A DNA stretch of 64,000 nt from assembly GCA_030435675.1 (NCBI GenBank), contig CM059622.1:9052001-9116000 (forward strand). Direction: 5' to 3'. Shown here one piece after another: positions 48,230-56,905 of the stretch. The position numbers and the translations under genes were made by a program. The stretch is from Steinernema hermaphroditum. Its lineage: Eukaryota; Nematoda; Chromadorea; Rhabditida; Steinernematidae. How positions within the stretch are numbered: the stretch's first letter is position 1; each line of letters opens with the position of its first letter. Under the pieces are notes generated by a model. It was not told the DNA's origin, did not search any database, and saw only the letters and a list, made by a program, of their open reading frames with translations.

Positions 48230-48972
48230 GATACTAGTACGACCCTAATGCCACTTACAAGAGTGCGCATGTGGTCGAGTGGTAGTGATCCCGGACACCT
48301 GTGTTTTGAGCGGTCGGGTTCGACCCCCTGCCGGTCTAGACTTCTTTTACAAAGCGCTTTTCTTTTACAAAGGAAAAAAGCGCTTTCCATGAAGATGGTC
48401 CTGCCGCGATCACCCTGATCTATGTTTTTCCCATCCGTCGCATTCTGTGCCTACTCCTTTTGCCAGGCTAACATTGTGCAGAGCCGAGCTGCGGCAAATT
48501 TCAAAACAAGCAAATTAAGCATTTTTGATAGAGTTTGCTTCCCGGCTACAATAAAATTCGACCTGAAACGGCAAAGAAGTTCTGTAAGATGGCGGTGGAA
48601 GACCTTGAGTTGCCAATTGAAAACACTCCGAGCGCTTGTTTCATCTCCCGTCCCCGTTTAAATCGCCTAAAAGGCAACAACAGGGAAGAAACTAGCGCTT
48701 TGCCGCAACAGAATTCGTGTGCATCTACATTATTGTATGTGGGTCTGAGAGAAATGATCTTTTTTCCTTTATGCGGCGAGGTAGACTGCGGGGAAATAAT
48801 AATGAGGGTAATACGTAAAACATATGAGAGGCGTTGATTGAGGACAAATAAAAAAAGTGTAGACCCTTGGGGGTTCGAACCCGAGCCCTCAAAACATTGA
48901 TAGCCCCAGGGCACTACCACTCGACCACATTCGCACTCTATCAAATGGGCATTGCGGTCGTACTAGTATCGA
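48230..48972. repeat. Inverted pair of tRNA-derived SINE-like elements
   Basis: The left copy (48230 to about 48345, plus) and the right copy (about 48868-48972, minus) both start (C)GATACTAGTACGAC and contain an A-box-like TGGTCGAGTGG and a B-box-like GGTTCGA(A/C)CCC. The remainder of a tRNA cloverleaf, including proper acceptor pairing, is not visible, so these are SINEs or tRNA relics. The sequence between them (48346-48867) is anonymous and holds no gene I can support. Confidence 0.7.
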
Positions 48973-49368
48973 GTGCTGTGAATTTTTGCAACTTCGTGGC
49001 AATGTTTAGGGTTTGATGCCTTAATTTCGGGCAGCGGAGTTTACGTGCATTCGACTCCCCAGCTCACCCTCCATCCGGCCCACCACACCGCAGCTCGATC
49101 GGCGCGTATCACTTCGGGTGGTTCCCTTGTAAGTCGGCGTACTAACTGGTACAGCGTGAGGTATTCCTGAACCGACACCCCTGCGGTTACTAAGTCAGTA
49201 TACTGTACTGTACAAAGTGTACAAAGTCGTTCAACAAACCAGGCAACACGGTGCGTCAAGGTTTGTTGAACAATATAGTTCGTACGCTCGTCGACTTAGT
49301 ACAAACAGGGTGTTCGCTGCAAGACCGAGATAGTACAGTAAATGTCATACGCTGAACCACTTACAAGG
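48973..49368. other. Anonymous repeat-rich spacer
   Basis: Holds GTTCCCTTGT at about 49125 (inverted ACAAGGGAAC terminus) with the adjoining palindromic-looking GTACAAAGTGTACAAAG. No gene seen. Confidence 0.4.
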
Positions 49369-49497
49369 GAACATCCCCAAGTGATAGTTGCAGATTGAAA
49401 TGAAATGTGGTGCAACGGATAGAGGAGATCTTAGGAAGACGAGCGCACACAAAACGCGCTGCCCATATGCAGAATGGCTACCGTAAGCAGGCCCCCG
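49366..49497 (+). repeat. tRNA-related SINE with ACAAGGGAAC head, plus-strand copy
   Basis: Starts ACAAGGGAACATCCCCAAGT, then GATAGTTGCAGATTGAAAT and a tRNA-like TGGTGCAACGGATAGAGGAG and AGGAAGACGAGCGCACAC. A reverse copy lies at 52140-52295. Confidence 0.75.
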
Positions 49498-49517
49498 AAA
49501 TATGAAAAATAACGGCA

Positions 49518-49840
49518 GTCGTGACTAGTACGATGAAATTTCATAATTTTGACGTATCTGCGTGGTCCAGCGGTAGTGCTCTGACAAGGGAACATCCCCA
49601 AGTGCCCGACGAGTTACTGGCTGAAAATTGGTGGAGAGGTAGATTCGGGGATGCTGAGCACGATGCGCACACTTTTATCGGCCACGACTCGAAAAAACTT
49701 ATGAAAATGGCCTGATTCTGATGGAAAGTGTACTATATAAGCCCAGAACTGATACCAGCGGAAGTGCCTGAGTGGAGCAGAGTGTCTGAGCAAGAGTGTC
49801 TTTGCTGGTTCGAATCCCATTGACGAAGAACATTTTTCTT
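49518..49840 (+). repeat. Further tRNA-like SINE fragments
   Basis: At 49521 a CTAGTACGA head is followed by TGGTCCAGCGGTAGTGC (A-box-like), interrupted at 49583 by ACAAGGGAACATCCCCAAGT. At 49765-49825 GTGCCTGAGTGG and GGTTCGAATCC form A/B-box-like signals. No complete tRNA folds from these by eye. Confidence 0.55.
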
Positions 49841-50024
49841 TTCTTTCGTTTTCCTCTGGATCTTGTTTTCATTGCCCGGAAAACACATTCTTTGGGGGGA
49901 AAATGCAACAATAAAGACGTTCTGGCCGAAGTTACTCGTCCAGTAAAAGCAATACGTCCACTTTTGTCTGGCTTTCGGTGCCAGACATTTCGACACTTTT
50001 TTTGTCGATAATTTCCTCGAAGCT

Positions 50025-50519
50025 ATGGAATTTAATATCGCCAACGTCGTCAAACTGCTTTCACTTCATTTTCCTTCGGAAAGCGCCAATGCGGACTTCT
50101 CCAATATCGAAATGGAAGTTGCTGAATACATTAAGGGTATGAAATCTGTGTTTTCTCCACTTAACCAGTTTTATATAGATGTCCTGTACGATTTACAGCA
50201 GGAGAATGATGACCTTGTTCAACTCCCTGGGGATGATTGCGAAGAAACGCATACAAAGGAAAACGATCCCGATTTTCAAGTCGTATCGGATAAATCCGTC
50301 GCCCACGAACGATTTACTTACCCTCGTGAAACGATGACGAAAATTGTGGAAATGAAGGCAAGCGGAGTTCCTCTTTCGACAATTCAGAAGAATTACAAAA
50401 TGGTCACAGATGCTAAACAAATCACCCGGTTTGTTTTTACGATGAAAGTGTATCTAACTGTTTATATTAGATTTGATACATATCTGCATGGATCTACTCG
50501 TCTTGCCGAAGACGAATAG
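50025..50519 (+). CDS. Transposon-like ORF with helix-turn-helix segment
   Basis: A 164-codon open frame starting MEFNIANVVKLLSLHFPSES. Around residues 100-135 it has ETMTKIVEMKASGVPLSTIQ, resembling the HTH regions of transposase-associated proteins. No catalytic triad is visible, the 3' end runs into an inverted duplication, and no introns are needed. It sits inside the repeat island. I read it as a fragment of a mobile-element gene, possibly not expressed. Confidence 0.4.
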   Translation: MEFNIANVVKLLSLHFPSESANADFSNIEMEVAEYIKGMKSVFSPLNQFYIDVLYDLQQENDDLVQLPGDDCEETHTKENDPDFQVVSDKSVAHERFTYPRETMTKIVEMKASGVPLSTIQKNYKMVTDAKQITRFVFTMKVYLTVYIRFDTYLHGSTRLAEDE

Positions 50520-50692
50520 ATCCATGCAGATATGTATCAAATCTAATATAAACTATATAAATATAAACAGTTAGATACACTTTCATCGTAAAAACAAACC
50601 GGGTGATTTGTTTAGCATCTGTGACCATTTTGTAATTCTTCTGAATTGTCGAAAGAGGAACTCCGCTTGCCTTCATTTCCACAATTTTCACA
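50330..50692. repeat. Inverted duplication of the 3' end of the transposon-like ORF
   Basis: 50335-50520 and 50515-50692 are near-perfect reverse complements meeting at ATCTATTCGTC/TAGATCCATGCAGATATG. The shared part covers the HTH-coding segment and its downstream tail. The arms abut with almost no loop. Confidence 0.8.
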
Positions 50693-51760
50693 AAGTCCTA
50701 GTGAATTTTCCTCCTCTACAAGATGCTGCACAGAAAACAGGTGATCCTCATTACAAGGATGCGCCAACAGGTCGTTTTAAGAACCACGGTCTTAAAAAAA
50801 CATAGTTTTAGGACCCCGGGCGTGGAGTAAAGTGGGGCGGGGGGGGGGGGTAAAGTCATAGTGAAGTGGGCTTCCCTACAAGATGCCGCGAAAAAAATAC
50901 GCGATCGTCATTACAGGTATGGGTCAAAACATTGAAGTGAACTAGGAGGTTTAGCGTGTGATCCGCAACGATCTCCCTCAATGGCAGGAAACTACGGTAG
51001 ATTTACATAAAATGACCTGTTTACCCCATTTTTCTCGGCTGGGGGGGGGGGTAAATAGGGGTCTAATCGATAGAGCTCGCCTAGCTCTATGCAGCAGTAC
51101 ATCGAAATTACTATGTTTCATTGCCGGTTTTGGCCTAAGATGGTCAGATTCATTGGAAATCCTTCATAGGTTTCTTAACCCCAGAAGTTTTGAATGTGGA
51201 TTTTCCGCCTCTAGAAGATGCTGCAGAGAAAAGACGTGATGGCCATTACAGAAATTAGACAAAAACTGAAAATAAGTAAATGTGGTCCCACAACGATATC
51301 CCTCAATGGCAGGAAAAAACGGTAGAATTGCAAAATTGGCCAGTTTACCCCTTTTTCCTTGGCTGGGGGGGGGGGAGTGAAGTAGGGTCTAATCGATAGA
51401 GCTCGCCTAGCTCTATGCAGCAGTACATCGAAATTACTATGTTTCATTGCCGGTTTTTGGCCTAAGAGGCTGACTTTTGTGGAAAAATCGTCATTTTGCC
51501 TTATGTTTTGCAATATGATCGTTTATCAAGCCACGTACTGTCGGGTAGACCCCTTGATGCCTGCCCCAGCCGAGAAAAAAGGCCATTTTTACTGTAAACT
51601 GCCCACAAATCCACCGTATTTTACACTCCCACGCGACCGTCGCTTACATTGCGAATTCAGGGATTTCGTTGCGGGACCACAATCGACCCACCTTTTGCCC
51701 ACCCCTGTCCTTCACATGGAATCTCTTCGTCTTGCGCGCGAAAAAGGGCATCTGAATTTT
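50693..51760 (+). repeat. Clustered copies of dispersed repeats with poly-G tracts
   Basis: ACAAGATGC(T/C)GC-type units recur at about 50717, 50878 and 51210, and the GGGTCTAATCGATAGAGCTC repeat of the SNRK intron recurs at about 51057 and 51385. Three G homopolymers of roughly 9-12 bases lie at about 50838, 51040 and 51365. No gene is supported. Confidence 0.75.
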
Positions 51761-52139
51761 AAGGTATAAACATGCTCGTGCTATGAAATAAGTCGAATCG
51801 ACGATCTTTCAGGGTAGCGCCAATTTCATCTACCTCTTCAAAAAGAATTATAGAATTGTCAGCCGAAAAGTGACCTGTGTTGTCGCTGGCTATATTCATT
51901 TCTACGAACTTTAGAAAGGTATTCACGCGGACAAGTGCGTGTATTGGTCGAAACAGAATAGGTTCTGCCGCTATGATATCTATAAGGATAAACAGAGAAG
52001 GGAGGACGCGAAAGGATGAAAAACAGCTTCACAAAAACAGCTTCACCCTTCACCGATTCCAAACTAAAGCGTTGATAAACACCAGGATATGTGGAAATAT
52101 GTAGATTTGGTGAAAAGAAAAAAGGTAGAAAAAAAAGCA

Positions 52140-52295
52140 ATTGGGGGTCCAACCCGACACGGGGGGCTGTTTATGGTAGCCAGTCTGCATATGGGCAGCG
52201 CGTTATGTGTGCGCTCGTCTTCCTAAGATCTCCTCTATCCGTTACACCACATTTCATTTCAATCTGCAACTATCACTTGGGGATGTTCCCTTGTT
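52140..52295 (-). repeat. tRNA-related SINE with ACAAGGGAAC head, minus-strand copy
   Basis: Reverse complement of the 49366-49497 element over the head, the CAGATTGAAATGAAATGTGG segment and the tRNA-like body. It ends with GGGTTGGACCCC, a B-box-like sequence. Confidence 0.75.
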
Positions 52296-52610
52296 AGTAC
52301 AGTACAGTATGACGACATGTTAGGGGGATCGGTTCAGGACCGGTACGAACAGTTGTCTTTCGTGTCTTTCATACGAGGTACTTCCTGTTTCAAGTTGGTC
52401 TGTGTGCGTTCTCCCCGCTCAAGACTTCATTTTGAAACCTGTCCAAGGAGCGGAGATGTGAAATTTTTGAATCGTCGGAGAATCCATATTTTCGTTCAGA
52501 AGTTGAGTGTGGAGGGAGAATCGAGGGAGAATCCACACCTCGACACTAGGAAGGACTGCAGAAACCTCAGACGATGACTTCAGGCTCCTTTCCAGATCTG
52601 TACTAAGTCA

Positions 52611-53330
52611 GCGTATACTCGCTGTCAAAAAAACAAAGTCCGCACGTCCGGTCAGCGTACGTGTGGTCTCCCCGATTCACAAGGGAAAACCTGACTTGAG
52701 CATCATAGAAGCTCGATTTCTCTGCACCTGTGGCGTTTCGTCGAAATCCGTCAAATACAAATTGTTCATAGATATTTCGGAACTGTTTTATCGGCAAAAT
52801 GGCAGCAATTCGTTCTGTATGCGATCACAATCTATCACCGATCGTGACGGTTACGGAATCTGACAGGTACGAGCATGCTATGAGAATCGAAGAATAGTCC
52901 GCTCTCTACGGCAATGCACAAGTAGAGCTCGTCTTGCATGATCCCGAACTATCAGATTTCGGCAGAAGCGAAGGTCTGCAATAGATTGCGATCACATACC
53001 GGGGGAATGTTACCATTCTGCCCAGAAACCTGTCCTGAAATTTCCCTGTAACGTGAAAAATAGACTTAGTCACGGAGAAAAGACACTTTTTCGCACGAAA
53101 AGAGTACACGGTTCGCAGCGAAATTTGGCACAAGCGGCGCTCTGGACACTAGCGAACAACTTGTATTTGACGGATTTCGACGAAACGCCACAGGCGCAGA
53201 GAAATCGAGCTTCTATGATGCTCAACTCTGGTTTTCCCTTGTAAATCGGGGAGACCACACGCACGCTGACCGAACGTGCGGATTTTGTTTTTTTTTTGAC
53301 GGCGAGTATAAATGCTTCGAGCCGAACAGG
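52611..53330. repeat. Inverted repeat pair, arms about 165 bp
   Basis: 52611-52770 and 53148-53322 are reverse complements (shared blocks CGGATTTCGACGAAACGCCA, AGAAATCGAGCTTCTATGAT, AAGGGAAAAC). The intervening 380 bases are anonymous. The structure resembles a long foldback element. Confidence 0.75.
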
Positions 53331-53590
53331 CGACATTTACTGTTCTAAATATTAAGGTCTCGACACGAACGCTCTATGTTCTAAATCGGTGTTCTAAATC
53401 GATGTTCTAAATCATTCAACAAACCTGCCGACACCTAATGTGACGAACAGGGGCGCGATCTCACAGCGAAACCCTTCCTACCGTTTCTTTTCTTTCATTC
53501 TTTTTCATTTTGAGTAGTCATGCATCTTCCGTTTACCTTGGCGTCGTGCTTTGGTTATACGTGTTTGAGCTTATGCCTGCTTCGTTTCAG
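53331..53590. other. Boundary between repeat island and CTR9
   Basis: Simple ATGTTCTAAATC-type repeats at about 53375-53415, then GC-mixed sequence with a polypyrimidine tract and acceptor TTTCAG at 53590. Confidence 0.45.
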
Positions 53591-53615
53591 ATTCGAACGC
53601 ATAAGATCTCCGAAA

Positions 53616-56572
53616 ATGACACACCTCTGCGAAGAGGTGAGTTTCTCCCGTTGGGTCACCCAGCACACTGTAGTGTCTTTATAGGAGCTCGCAGCCGCCC
53701 AGCAGCAGTGCGTTTCGGGCATGCAGGCAGTACGTGCTAAGCCATGTGCGTTGCTTATGCGTGTTTTTTTCAGTGCAAGGGATCTGTCCGATCCGCACTG
53801 GGGCTGGCCTCAGTCGCATACTTGAGAGGCGAATACAATCGTGCCGCCAACTGCCTGAAATGTGTGTGCTTGTTAGTTACATTTCTTGTTTTAAGAGTTT
53901 GTTACAGCCGTGATCACATACAGAGGTCGCTACGCGCCAAATGTTCACCTGCTTTTGGGTTACTGCTTCTACGAAAGAGGATATGAAGCGAGGGCCAGGT
54001 TTGTTTTTTTTTCCATTTCTTTGTATTGGTAATTCGACCGTGGTTTCAGGCATGCGTTCGAAATGGCGCTTGATTTCAATCCTCACTACGTTGAAGCGAT
54101 GGTCGCACTGGCAACTGTGGACCACAACAAGGATGGGTTTACCGCAAGCGTCAAGTGGTTGGTAGCAGCATGGGAACATGACAAGACGAATCCCCTTGTT
54201 TTGAATCGGCTCTCCGAGTACTTCTTCCATAAAGGGGTATCTTTTCAGCTTTCAGCTTAGGTTTTGCTCTACGCACGATTTTTCAGGAAATCGAAAAAGC
54301 GCAACACTTGGCAGATAAGGCATTACATTGTTCTCTCGACAGCAGGTACAAGGCGCTTAGCTGCTACAATCTTGCCAAATGCTCACATGCGATTGAAGAC
54401 TATAATTCTGCCTACGACGTAAGCTCCAATGTGAGGCGATCACGCTGAAGCTGTATTTGCAGTGGTACTTGTCTGCCACTTCCTCGGATGCCTCGTTCGC
54501 CACCCCTTACTTTGGATTAGCTCAGTTGCACATCCGCTTCAGCGAATTCTCCCTGGCCATACAAGCTCTTAGGAAGCTTGACTGTGTGTTCATGAAAAAC
54601 AGCATGGTACTCAGAGTTCTGGGAAGGCTCCTCGTAGATGAGGGACAACCTGCCGATGCTGAACATTTCCTCCGCAAGGCTTTGGAAGGGAACACCGATG
54701 GCGATCTTGAGATGCGCATCATGTTGGCACAGATTTTGCAAGATTCCGACGAAAAAGTATGGTTGTGTTCAGGTGCAGGTATCGCAGCAATTTGCGCTAT
54801 TTCAGAGATCGCTTGACCTCTACAACGAAGTGCGTTTGTTGAGGGAGTCCGAAAATGAGAGAGCTCCCCCAGAAATCTACAACAACATCGGAGCTCATCA
54901 TTTCCGCATGGAGAATCTCGCTAGTTCCCTGCAGAATTTCAAGTTGGCACTGAAATCTTTCCCGGAAAGAATATTTGAGTGCGAGCAGTTGGTTGACACC
55001 GTTGAATACAACTTGGGCAGATGCTACGAACAGCTTGGTGACCATATTAATGCAATTGAGACGTACAACAGGGTCCTGAGCAGGACGCCATCTTACGCTG
55101 ACTGTAGGTGGTTTTGAGAAATTCGTCTTCTGACTGATTCTCTGTCTAGGCCATCTGCGCCTCGGACTGATGGACTTGTCCGTCGGACAATTTCTTGAAT
55201 CCGAGATGCATTTTTGTAACGTTCTCGCCATTGATGAGGGCAGTATAAGCGCGATGGCCATGATCGGCAACCTCCACATGGGAAGAAAGCAGATACAAGA
55301 AGCTCAAGCTTCCTTTGGAAGAGCCATTGAACTGCGCGATGACGATTCCTACTGTATTACCGCTCTAGGCAATGCTTACCGTGAACTGTTTATGCACTCT
55401 GGAGGAGAACCGAAAACTGTATGTTTCCCTCCCTCTCCTACTTACTCTGCCAACTTATTGGTGTGTAGAAGACGTACATTTTGGACCGGTCCGCAATGTT
55501 CTACGAGAAGGCTCTTTTCATCAACCCAAGAAATGTGTACGCCGCGAACGGTTTGGGTGAGCTGTGGGCTGTAGGAAAGGTACGGTAACAAGTTATCTCT
55601 GCTTAGGTTGCGTTTTGGCGCTTATGAACCAATTCGACAAGGCATGTGAAGTGTTCGAGCGGATAAGAGAATGTTCGGTGAAACCGAGGGATCTTTGGGG
55701 GAATCTCGGCTACACGTACCTGAAACTGGGTCTCTTTTTGAAGGCAGCGAGCTTCCTGGAAATAGGCATGAGACAGTGTGGACATGAAATCGATGAAGAG
55801 CTCGTGTTAGCTCTTTCGAAAGCATATGAAAAATCAGATCAGTTGCAAAAATGTCGCGAGATACTTGCGAAGGTATGCTAGATGTTGTGGTTGGAGTCGC
55901 TTTATCCTTGCTTTAAGGCTGTCAGCAGCGCGCCAGATGTCCGAAGATGTTCCTTTTACTATGCAAGATGTCTGAAGGATATGGGTGTCAAAGTGGTTGA
56001 GAACCATCGATCGCGGCCTGAAGCTCTTCTGGAGGCCGTGAAGGACATTAAAAGGGCAGCTACCATATTCAAGTCCCTCCGTAACCACGATGGCGGTATG
56101 ATTTGCGATCAGATCGGCCAATACCTGATATTGGACGGGTTGAGGAAATGTGGCGACTATCTGCAGCAAGTGGAACACATGAAAGCCGTCCAGAACGCAC
56201 GCATGAGCGTCGCAGTAGCAGAACAACATCGCGTCAATCGAGAAAGAACAATCGCCAAGATGCGGCAAAAGTTGGAGGCCGAGAGAGTAGCCAACGAAGA
56301 ACGCAGGAGGAATGACGCCGCAGCTGTTGCCTTGAAGCGCAAGGAGTTTGTCGAGCAAACGAAGTGCTTCCTTGCGCTCCCGCCACTAGTATGAATCTTG
56401 CCTGCGTACTTTCTTGATAGTCGAATTTCAGGCTGAAAGGAAGAGCGCAAAAAGAGTTCGAAACAAGGAGGAGCAGGACGACGAGTTCGTCAACGACGGA
56501 GCGAATCTGGGGGACTGGAGCCAGCCCGAAGCATCGAAGAAACGGAAGAAGATGAACAAGAATCGTTCGTAA
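53616..56572 (+). CDS. CTR9: CTR9, TPR scaffold of the PAF1 complex, N-terminus not found
   Basis: Nuclear TPR scaffold of PAF1C, which supports RNA polymerase II elongation and histone H2B ubiquitination and H3 methylation. Thirteen exons: 53616-53636, 53685-53729, 53774-53861, 53908-53998, 54050-54236, 54287-54418, 54463-54756, 54806-55103, 55150-55418, 55469-55556, 55607-55872, 55918-56388, 56432-56572, in frame, 796 residues from the first ATG. TPR motifs follow human CTR9 in order: HLLLGYCFYERGYEARARHA, PEIYNNIGAHHFRMENL, YAANGLGCVLALMNQFDKAC, DLWGNLGYTYLKLGLFLKAA, then the charged coiled coil (RQKLEAERVANEERRRND) and DDEFVNDG. About 150-190 N-terminal residues present in orthologues are missing. 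The frame is open upstream to an acceptor at 53590, so an exon further upstream may exist. Confidence 0.9.
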
Positions 56573-56905
56573 TAGTTAACATGTAATGCCCTAGTTGTTG
56601 TTAGTATTGTGCATCATGTTTTCCTAACAAGGATTTAGCCTTTTCAGTGTTCTGGCTTGTTCATGTCCTGGGGTTTTAGTTCTCTGTCTTCCCGAGCAGC
56701 CCGGAGGAGTCCACTCGGAACGAGAACCGACTGTTTATTAGGGGGTTGGCAATAAATACAAAACAAGGAGTAAATCGCGGGGACAAGACGTGTCACGGCG
56801 TTCACCAGGGATTGCAGTGCTCTGTGGCAGTACGGTAGGGTACGGTAGCTGTGACGCGCGCGCGACGATCAGATCAAGTGGGAGTGAAAGGCTTCTCTAG
56901 GGCTT
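56573..56905. other. Convergent 3' spacer CTR9 / collagen gene
   Basis: About 330 bases. An AATAAA at 56751 serves CTR9. Two adjacent TACGGTA motifs lie at 56832-56848. No gene. Confidence 0.5.

Noticed and set aside
48275..48345. Possible functional tRNA gene
   Set aside because: A- and B-box-like sequences are present, but no paired acceptor stem or proper anticodon arm can be built, and inverted and degraded copies nearby indicate a SINE-like repeat.
47395..48418. Long repetitive ORFs across the minisatellite (e.g. pentapeptide repeats of 270-335 codons on both strands)
   Set aside because: A 15-bp unit without stops keeps frames open automatically. No start context, codon bias or splice signals support translation.
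49765..49825. Possible tRNA-Ser-like gene
   Set aside because: B-box is good but acceptor ends do not pair; sits in the repeat island with similar fragments.
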